Shown here piece after piece: positions 1 to 5,105 of a stretch of DNA of 7,049 nt. How positions within the stretch are numbered: the first letter of the stretch is position 1; every line of letters begins with the position of its first letter. The translations under genes and the position numbers were made by a program. Below the pieces are notes generated by a model. The model ran no database searches. It saw only the letters and a program-made list of their open reading frames with translations, and had not been told where the DNA came from. Origin of the DNA: an uncultured Collinsella sp. (lineage in GTDB: Bacteria; Actinomycetota; Coriobacteriia; Coriobacteriales; Coriobacteriaceae); the NCBI GenBank assembly GCA_902496645.1, contig CABVBR010000107.1, positions 1-7,049 of the forward strand, in the 5' to 3' direction.

Positions 1-332
1 CCGACGAGCCGACCATATCCACCGAACAGTTTGGTGTCGTAGCACCGCTTCTCGCACCGACGCCCGCGTTCGCAGCTGCTGCGCCCGCTGACGCCACGAA
101 CGAACTCGCGCCCGCCGCAGACGCCTATCTCCGCGCGCTGCTCGAGCACAACGCAGTACAGGCGGAATCGGCGGTAGCGCAATCGGGGCAGAGCGAGGAC
201 ATGCTCGTCGATACCATCAACGAGGCGCTCTTTGACCTGGTGGGCGACACCGTAATTGAATTTAGCGCGGCAGGGCCGCAGATTATTGAGGACTACGAAG
301 CAGACGTGAGAGGATACCTAGACCATGAGTGA
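1..332 (+). CDS. C-terminal end of a TerB-C domain protein (partial, 5' end outside window)
   Basis: The frame starting at base 3 stays open to a TGA at 330-332 and gives 109 residues with no start inside the window. The first 40 or so residues are rich in Ala and Pro, like a linker. The rest is a helical segment (YLRALLEHN) followed by INEALFDLVGDTVIEF at about 213-263 and a closing IIEDYEADVRGYL. The INE-x-F-x4-GD-x-(L/V)IE pattern and the final acidic stretch are what I recall of TerB-C, a domain found C-terminal to TerB-type helical domains and thought to bind metal. Such proteins are often called 'TerB N-terminal domain-containing protein' and occur near helicases and ATPases in defence or stress clusters. 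The stop overlaps the next start by 8 bp, so the two genes are translationally coupled. The family call rests on motif recall alone; the N-terminal domains cannot be seen. Confidence 0.72.
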   Translation, partial: DEPTISTEQFGVVAPLLAPTPAFAAAAPADATNELAPAADAYLRALLEHNAVQAESAVAQSGQSEDMLVDTINEALFDLVGDTVIEFSAAGPQIIEDYEADVRGYLDHE

Positions 333-1629
333 TACCGCATCCGCAGCACCCCGCGTGCCCAAGCGCGTCGCTGCCGTCATTCTCAACTCGCTCAAGGGCG
401 GCGTGGTCCCGCGCATCGGCCTTCCTTACATCACCGTAGGGCGCGAGGTCGAGATCCGCGCCCTGCTCACCGATCTGAGTCTCATCGCCGACGGCGGCGC
501 GAGCTTCCGCTTTCTGGTCGGTCGTTACGGCGCCGGCAAGAGCTTTTTGCTCCAGACTATCCGCACGCACGCCATGGGCGAGGGATTCGTCGTCGCTGAT
601 GCCGACCTGTCGCCCGAGCGCCGCCTGCAGGGCGGTCAGGGACAGGGCCTTGCCACCTACCGCGAGCTCATCCGCAATATATCGACCAAGACGCGCCCCG
701 AGGGCGGTGCGCTCAACCTTATTCTGGATCGCTGGGTCGCCTCGTGTGCCGACGTCGACGAGTCTGTCGTCAATGCCCAACTGGCCCCGCTCGAGGAGAT
801 GGTCCACGGCTTCGACTTCACCCGCATGCTCCGCCGCTATCGCATGGCCGCATCCGGGGGCGACGAAGAGACCATGAGCCGCGTGACCAAATGGATCCGC
901 GGCGAATACCGCACCAAGAGCGAGGCGCGCGCCGAGCTGGGCTCCTCGACCATCATCAGCGACGACGATTGGTACGACTACGTCAAACTCATCGCGCGTT
1001 TTTTGGTTTGCAGCGGCTACAAGGGCATGCTGGTGCTCATCGACGAGCTCGTGAATCTGTATAAGATTCCCAATGCCATCACGCGCCAGTACAACTACGA
1101 GAAGATCCTGACCATGTACAACGACACACTTCAGGGCAAGGCGCAGTACCTGGGCATGATCATGGGCGGCACGCCAACCTCCATCGAAGACCGCCGCCGC
1201 GGCGTGTTCTCCTACGAGGCTCTGCGCAGCCGACTCGCTCAGGGTCGCTTTGCGCGCGAGGACCTTAAGGACATGCTCGCACCCATCATCCGCCTGCAGC
1301 CGCTCACCTACGAGGAGCTACTGGTGCTCATCGAAAAACTCATGCAAATTCACGCCGGCTACTTTGGCTGGACGCCCACGCTTACCGAGAACGACTTGGT
1401 GGACTTCCTCAAGATCGAGTTCGGTCGTGTGGGAGCCGACACGCATCTGACGCCGCGTGAAGTCATTCGTGACTTTATCGAGTTGCTCGACATCCTATGC
1501 CAAAACCCCGACGCCAACGTGGCCGAGCTGCTGCAAAGCGTCGGCGGCGACGCGCTGGCGCCGGCAGCCGCAACAGGCGACACCGATACCGCAGGCGGCG
1601 ACCGTAACTTCGCCGAATTCACCATCTAA
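325..1629 (+). CDS. brxD-like: P-loop ATPase, DUF2791/BrxD family (BREX-type ATP-binding protein)
   Basis: This 434-residue protein is an AAA-type ATPase. Residues 16-45 carry the family-typical opening (ILNSLKGGVVPRIGLPYITVGRE). Walker A is GRYGAGKS at 66-73, with K72 and S73 expected to contact ATP and Mg. After it comes VVADADLSPERRLQGG at 89-104. Walker B is MLVLIDE at 235-241 (D240, E241). A sensor-like GMIMGGTP lies at 277-284, and YEALRSRL at 297-304 has arginines that could act as fingers. The C-terminal third (about 325-405) is helical, perhaps winged-helix, and the last 20 residues are low complexity. This order matches the BrxD proteins of type 2 BREX and relatives. ATG 325 is the most upstream start possible, because TAG at 319-321 is in frame. 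An AGAGG Shine-Dalgarno lies 11 bases upstream. The gene overlaps the TerB-C gene and precedes an Lhr-type helicase, the usual BrxD partner. The exact role, probably DNA-loaded signalling or remodelling, is inferred. Confidence 0.85.
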   Translation: MSDTASAAPRVPKRVAAVILNSLKGGVVPRIGLPYITVGREVEIRALLTDLSLIADGGASFRFLVGRYGAGKSFLLQTIRTHAMGEGFVVADADLSPERRLQGGQGQGLATYRELIRNISTKTRPEGGALNLILDRWVASCADVDESVVNAQLAPLEEMVHGFDFTRMLRRYRMAASGGDEETMSRVTKWIRGEYRTKSEARAELGSSTIISDDDWYDYVKLIARFLVCSGYKGMLVLIDELVNLYKIPNAITRQYNYEKILTMYNDTLQGKAQYLGMIMGGTPTSIEDRRRGVFSYEALRSRLAQGRFAREDLKDMLAPIIRLQPLTYEELLVLIEKLMQIHAGYFGWTPTLTENDLVDFLKIEFGRVGADTHLTPREVIRDFIELLDILCQNPDANVAELLQSVGGDALAPAAATGDTDTAGGDRNFAEFTI

Positions 1630-1662
1630 CCTGCCAAAAAGGGACAGGTTTATTTTGGCAGG
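1630..1662. repeat. Perfect 10-bp inverted repeat, REP-like palindrome or hairpin
   Basis: CCTGCCAAAA at 1630-1639 is the exact reverse complement of TTTTGGCAGG at 1653-1662, around a 13-base loop that contains GGGACAGG (1641-1648). It begins on the base after the ATPase stop codon. The motif AAAAAGGGACAGG with flanking GCCAAAA/TTTTGGC arms resembles short palindromes dispersed in many genomes and often linked to RAYT/Y1-type transposases; this is from memory. It lacks a GC-rich stem followed by a T-run, so it is a poor intrinsic terminator. It could also be a processing hairpin between the ATPase and helicase cistrons. Confidence 0.6.
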
Positions 1663-1733
1663 CTCTATCTGGGCAAACGTTGAAGCAGTAATGCAGCAAG
1701 CCATTGCCAGCCGCGTTGAGAGATTCGTTGTTG

Positions 1734-1748
1734 AAAGGAGGCCCCGTG
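1734..1748 (+). promoter_or_regulatory. Strong Shine-Dalgarno that fixes a GTG start for the helicase
   Basis: AAAGGAGG at 1734-1741 lies four bases before GTG at 1746-1748. It decides the helicase start in favour of this GTG over the upstream in-frame TTG at 1704, which has no ribosome binding site and would add 14 residues unlike a helicase N-terminus. The rest of the gap (1663-1733) shows nothing recognisable. Confidence 0.8.
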
Positions 1749-2759
1749 AACGCCTTTGACCGCTACGCCCCGTTTATCCAAGACTTCATCTACTCCCACG
1801 ATTGGGAGAGCCTACGCTCTATCCAGGTTGCAGCAGCTGATGCCATCTTTAACACGCAAGATAATGTGCTCCTGACGGCATCCACGGCTTCCGGCAAAAC
1901 CGAGGCAGCCTTCTTTCCCATCCTGACCGAGTTTTGGGAGAACCCGCCCGCAAGCGTGGGCGCCCTCTACATTGGCCCCCTCAAGGCGCTCATCAACGAC
2001 CAATTCGTCCGCCTCAACGACCTGTGCGAAGAAGCCGATATCCCCGTCTGGCACTGGCATGGCGATGTCTCGCAATCACACAAGGCCAAACTCATCAAAA
2101 AACCGAGCGGCATCCTACAGATTACGCCCGAGTCGCTCGAGGCGCTCCTGATCCATAAGCACATGGCGATCCCGCGCATGTTTTGCGACCTGCGCTATGT
2201 GGTTATCGACGAAGTCCATTCGCTCATGCGCGGCGACCGCGGCGGGCAGACGCTCTGTCTTATCGAGCGCCTCTCGCGCATGGCAGGCGTGCAGCCCCGC
2301 CGCATTGGCCTTTCGGCCACCATCGGCGACCCCGAGCGCACGGGCGCCTTTCTCTCGCAGGGAACGGGGCGCGACTGCGTTATCCCCCGCTTTGAGGAAC
2401 CGCGCCGCGTGTGGCGCATCTCCATGGAGCACTTCTACAACTCGGGCCCCCAGGCTCAGCAACGAGGATTCGTAGGCACAGGTCCACAAGAAGCCGAGGT
2501 GCTTGCTTGCGAGCGTATTGAGACGGCGGCGCCCGCGGCGCTGCCCGCATCCGGACAAGACATGTGCCACAGCGGACAGCTTACACAGGAAGAACACCGT
2601 CAACGTCGTGAGCAGGCGCGGGGCAAGGCCGCTCCCAAAGACCGTCGCACTTCCTCGGCCCCCGAGGGCGAAGTCGACATCCCACGTGCGACCGAGCAGG
2701 CGCTTCTCAACCGACACGGCACCCGACAACGTCGACCCCGGTATGGGCTATATCTTTGA
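1746..2759 (+). CDS. N-terminal fragment of the BrxHI-like helicase (motifs Q to III)
   Basis: As written, translation from GTG 1746 gives 337 residues and stops at TGA 2757-2759. Residues 1-230 are a convincing RecA-like domain 1 with Walker A (K51), DEVH (155-158) and SAT (190-192). Residues from about 233 to 320 form a charged, Gln- and Ala-rich stretch with no recognisable fold, probably a disordered insertion. The last 15 or so residues (Arg-rich, ending YGLYL) come from the wrong frame. Alone this fragment lacks motifs IV-VI and should not act as a helicase. Confidence 0.75.
   Translation: MNAFDRYAPFIQDFIYSHDWESLRSIQVAAADAIFNTQDNVLLTASTASGKTEAAFFPILTEFWENPPASVGALYIGPLKALINDQFVRLNDLCEEADIPVWHWHGDVSQSHKAKLIKKPSGILQITPESLEALLIHKHMAIPRMFCDLRYVVIDEVHSLMRGDRGGQTLCLIERLSRMAGVQPRRIGLSATIGDPERTGAFLSQGTGRDCVIPRFEEPRRVWRISMEHFYNSGPQAQQRGFVGTGPQEAEVLACERIETAAPAALPASGQDMCHSGQLTQEEHRQRREQARGKAAPKDRRTSSAPEGEVDIPRATEQALLNRHGTRQRRPRYGLYL
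2703..2735 (+). other. Frameshift site inside the helicase gene
   Basis: Upstream the homologous frame reads PRATEQALLN, ending at 2711. Downstream it reads APDNVDPGMGYIFEH one base later in phase. Removing C2712 would give ALLNDTAPDNVDPG; removing one C of the run 2722-2724 would give HGTDNVDPG. Either single-base change restores an 812-residue protein. No classic slippery heptamer is visible, and the local C-runs are only two to four bases long. Confidence 0.7.
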
Positions 2760-4185
2760 GCATACGCGCGGCCGCAAGTGCCTGGTCTTTGCCAACTCGC
2801 GCGAGGAGGCAGAGGCCGTGTGCTCCATGCTGCGCAGCTACTGCGAGAGCCGGCACGAGCCCGACCGTTTTCTCATCCATCACGGCAATCTTTCGGCATC
2901 GCTACGCGAGACGGCCGAGGAGCTCATGCGCGACGAGGAGCAGACGCAGACAACCGTCACCACCTCTACGTTGGAGCTCGGTATCGATATCGGCCGCCTG
3001 GAGCGCGCCTTCCAGATTGACGCGCCGTTTACCGTTAGCTCCTTTTTGCAGCGCATGGGGCGCACGGGCCGTCGCGATCTTCCGCCCGAGATGTGGTTTG
3101 TCATGCGCGAGGAAGAGCCCGAGCCGCGCACGATGATGCCCGAAACCATTCCCTGGAAGCTCCTGCAGGGTATCGCGCTCGTACAACTCTATCGCGAGGA
3201 AAAGTGGGTCGAGCCACCCGAGCTCGATCGTCTCCCCTACAGCTTGCTCTATCACCAGACTATGTCGACCCTCGCCAGCACCGGCGAGCTCACGCCGGCC
3301 GAACTTGCCCAGCGCGTGCTCACGCTCAGCTATTTCCACCGTGTCTCGGCAGACGATTACCGCGTGCTGCTACGTCACCTCATTAAGATCGACCATATCC
3401 AGGTCACCGAAGGTGGCGGGCTCATCGTGGGTCTCGCGGGCGAGCGCATCATCAACAACTTTAAGTTCTACGCCGTGTTCCAGGAAAACGAGGAGTTTAC
3501 CGTCCGGAGCGAATCGGCCGAGCTGGGCACGATCGTTAATCCGCCCCCGCCCGGTGAGCGCATCGCCATCGCCGGACACTGCTGGATTGTCGAGGAAGTG
3601 GACTGGAAGCGCCACACTGTCTTTGCCACGCAGGTCAAGGGCCGGGTGCCGGCCTACTTTGGCGACTGCCCCGGCGACATTAACACGCATGTGCTCGAGC
3701 GCATGCGCAAGGCGCTCAACGAGCACGCGACATATCCGTACCTTATGGGTAACGCACGGGCCCGCTTGGCGCAGGCTCGTCATACGACCGAGATTTCGGG
3801 GGCGGGAACCAAGCCGCTCATTAACCTGGGCGGCGATACCTGGGTGCTCTTCCCCTGGCTGGGCAGCTACGCCTTTTTGGCGCTCGAGCGCATGCTCAAG
3901 ATTAAATGTGCCGCGGAGCTGGGCCTTCGCGGGCTCGATCCGTCACGCCCGTACTTTATGCAGTTTAAGATGAAGGCCGATGAGGAGACGTTCTTTGAGG
4001 TGCTCGCCGCCGAGGCCGAGAAGGACTTCGATCCCATCGAGCTCGTCTATCCTGGCGAGGTGCCTTACTTTGACCGCTACGACGAGTTTGTTCCCGAAGA
4101 GCTCGTGCGCAAGGGCTTTGCCGAAGGCGTGCTCGACATCGAGGGTATGAAGCAGCGCGTTCTCGGCTGGCGCGACCACGCCTAA
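2713..4185 (+). CDS. C-terminal fragment of the BrxHI-like helicase (motifs IV to VI and Lhr C-terminal region)
   Basis: This frame carries APDNVDPGMGYIFEHT, then motifs IV (2779-2799), V (about 2956-2994) and VI (3049-3075) and the whole C-terminal region to TAA 4183-4185. The frame is open further left, and a gene caller may extend it to TTG 2503, but that stretch reads as an Arg/Pro-rich shadow (RRRRPRRCP) of the other frame. The first ATG in the homologous part is 2743 (MGYIFEHT), with no good ribosome binding site seen. Residues beyond motif VI include a predicted winged-helix part and a segment with NNFKFYAVFQENEEFTV and GERIAIAGHCWIVEEVD, typical of Lhr-type beta domains. Without domain 1 it cannot bind ATP normally. 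Confidence 0.72.
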   Translation, partial: DTAPDNVDPGMGYIFEHTRGRKCLVFANSREEAEAVCSMLRSYCESRHEPDRFLIHHGNLSASLRETAEELMRDEEQTQTTVTTSTLELGIDIGRLERAFQIDAPFTVSSFLQRMGRTGRRDLPPEMWFVMREEEPEPRTMMPETIPWKLLQGIALVQLYREEKWVEPPELDRLPYSLLYHQTMSTLASTGELTPAELAQRVLTLSYFHRVSADDYRVLLRHLIKIDHIQVTEGGGLIVGLAGERIINNFKFYAVFQENEEFTVRSESAELGTIVNPPPPGERIAIAGHCWIVEEVDWKRHTVFATQVKGRVPAYFGDCPGDINTHVLERMRKALNEHATYPYLMGNARARLAQARHTTEISGAGTKPLINLGGDTWVLFPWLGSYAFLALERMLKIKCAAELGLRGLDPSRPYFMQFKMKADEETFFEVLAAEAEKDFDPIELVYPGEVPYFDRYDEFVPEELVRKGFAEGVLDIEGMKQRVLGWRDHA

Positions 4186-4189
4186 GACC

Positions 4190-4213
4190 AGTCTTTTTTG
4201 GGACGGGGAGACT
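4190..4213. repeat. Short inverted repeat with T-run and GGGACGGGG core between converging genes
   Basis: AGTCT at 4190-4194 pairs with AGACT at 4209-4213 around TTTTT and GGGACGGGG. Just before it, AAGA-CCAG-TCTT (4184-4195) followed by a T-run could form a weak intrinsic terminator for the + strand cluster, though the stem is only four to five pairs. The GGGAC core echoes the palindrome at 1630-1662, and both lie directly after a stop codon, which suggests degenerate members of a dispersed repeat family. It fills the 27-bp gap between two converging genes. Confidence 0.35.
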
Positions 4214-5091
4214 TACTTGTCGTGAAGGACGGTGCCGAGGAAGTCGGTGTCGAAGGGCACGGCTTCGGCAAAGGCGTAGTTGCCGTCGCTGGCGATGAGC
4301 AGGTAGTTCTCCTCGCCGCCGAACTCCGTATCGCCACAAGGCGCCACCCAAGCGCGGTTGAACACCTCAAGTGCCGTGGCAACGCAATCGCGCAGGAACG
4401 TCACATCGCTCCCCTCGTTTGTGCTCACGATATTGGCCACGTAGATACCCCCGGGGTTCAGGCTGCCTCGCACCAAACGCAGCGCCTCAACCGTCGCCAG
4501 CTCGCGCACGGGCTCGTCACCGCCAAAGCAATCGCTCACGACCACGTCGTAGCGACGATGGCCCACGCTCGTCACGCCCAGGTACGAGCGAGCCTCAGCG
4601 GTAATCACTCGCAGGCGATCGCCCACCGTGCGCTCCAGCTCGTCCAGGTAGAACCAACGGCGCGCTAGGCGCGTAATCTCGGCATCGTACTCGATGACGT
4701 CCATGCGCAAGCCCTCGTGCGACATCAGCGCGAACTTGGGATAGGCAAACCCACCGCCGCCCAGCATGAGCATGCGGTCGATACCATGCCCGCAAGCATC
4801 GCGCATTGCGTCCTCGGCCTCAAACGCATCGTCAAATGCGCGATAGTACGCAAAGACCGGCTCCGCCCAGCGATCGCCAACATAGCTCGCGCTTTGGTAG
4901 ACGCCGCCCTGCACGAGCACGCGGACCCCGTCGCCATTCTCGTCGTGCACGCGCTTCACACGCGCCAACCCGTTGCGGGTCCGCGCAACCTGCAGACAGG
5001 CAGCACGAACAGCGACGGCAGCCGCACCCAGCGCCGCAGCTCCCAGGGCAACGCCGGCAACAACGCCAGCAGAAACACTCGGCTTGTTCAT
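4213..5091 (-). CDS. Spermidine-synthase-like protein with N-terminal membrane anchor
   Basis: This 292-residue protein has a hydrophobic Ala/Gly/Val stretch at about 7-32, probably one membrane segment or uncleaved signal anchor. A Rossmann-fold domain like spermidine synthase follows. GGVYQSASYVGDRWAEPVFAYYRAF (62-85) matches the family's G-x-x-Q-S...Y region. MLMLGGGGFAYPK (107-119) is the nucleotide-binding glycine loop, DVIEYDAEI (131-139) holds the acidic residue after strand 2 (E134), and YDVVVSDCFGGDEP (181-194) is the active-site region with D187. LNPGGIYVANIV (211-222) is the conserved late strand. Spermidine synthases transfer aminopropyl from decarboxylated SAM to putrescine, but the usual D-x-x-D-P after strand 4 is altered here, so true polyamine synthesis is doubtful. 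Many actinobacterial relatives are annotated only as 'spermidine synthase' or 'fused MFS/spermidine synthase'. The start ATG (5089-5091) directly follows the elp3 TAG, with AAGGAG inside the elp3 end as ribosome binding site. Confidence 0.75.
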   Translation of the reverse strand: MNKPSVSAGVVAGVALGAAALGAAAVAVRAACLQVARTRNGLARVKRVHDENGDGVRVLVQGGVYQSASYVGDRWAEPVFAYYRAFDDAFEAEDAMRDACGHGIDRMLMLGGGGFAYPKFALMSHEGLRMDVIEYDAEITRLARRWFYLDELERTVGDRLRVITAEARSYLGVTSVGHRRYDVVVSDCFGGDEPVRELATVEALRLVRGSLNPGGIYVANIVSTNEGSDVTFLRDCVATALEVFNRAWVAPCGDTEFGGEENYLLIASDGNYAFAEAVPFDTDFLGTVLHDK

Positions 5092-5105
5092 CTAGAGCTC
5101 CTTTT
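5089..5105 (-). promoter_or_regulatory. Ribosome binding site and stop/start junction coupling elp3 to the downstream gene
   Basis: Read on the - strand, AAGGAG within the last elp3 codons is followed after six bases by ATG. The elp3 TAG abuts this ATG as TAGATG. This supports one transcript, translational coupling and the chosen start. Confidence 0.75.

Larger units (their letters stand above)
1746..4185 (+). pseudogene. brxHI-like: Lhr/BrxHI-type DEAD/DEAH-box helicase, interrupted by a +1 frameshift
   Basis: Together the two frames encode a complete superfamily 2 helicase of about 812 residues once one base is removed. From GTG 1746 it has a Q residue (SIQVAAADAI, Q27), Walker A TASTASGKTEA (K51), motif Ia YIGPLKALINDQ (75-86), ITPESLEALL (126-135), DEVH box VIDEVHSL (D155) and motif III GLSATI (188-193). 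After the break come motif IV CLVFANSREEAE (about 345), motif V TTSTLELGIDIG (about 404) and motif VI QRMGRTGRR (about 435). A long C-terminal region, like the winged-helix and beta-rich domains of Lhr proteins, follows. Lhr-like helicases translocate on DNA using ATP, and BrxHI is the BREX member that pairs with BrxD. The frame changes by +1 between about 2703 and 2735, so the ATPase motifs are split into two products. It may be a real mutation, a sequencing or assembly error, or less likely programmed frameshifting. Confidence 0.82.

Noticed and set aside
283..807. A 174-residue open frame on the - strand opposite the ATPase
   Set aside because: It overlaps the Walker A region of the BrxD-like gene and has no domain or ribosome binding evidence.
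1630..1662. Intrinsic terminator after the ATPase gene
   Set aside because: The T-run lies inside the second arm rather than after the stem, the stem is partly A-T, and the helicase downstream is expected to be co-transcribed.
2503..2712. Extending the C-terminal helicase fragment to TTG 2503
   Set aside because: The extra 70 residues are Arg/Pro-rich and unlike any helicase; the other frame has the more natural composition here and ends in PRATEQALLN, which leads into the homologous sequence.
2115..2729. A 204-residue open frame on the - strand opposite the helicase N-terminal half
   Set aside because: The + strand frame carries helicase motifs Ib, II and III here; the antisense protein shows no family features.
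2703..2735. Programmed +1 ribosomal frameshifting
   Set aside because: No slippery codon plus rare codon or stop is placed at the junction, and the zero-frame stop (2757) is about 30-50 bases downstream rather than at the shift site. Mutation or sequence error is simpler.
4198..4668. A + strand open frame continuing from the helicase end
   Set aside because: It is antisense to the spermidine-synthase-like gene, has no similarity to any family I know, and its start lies in the short repeat motif.
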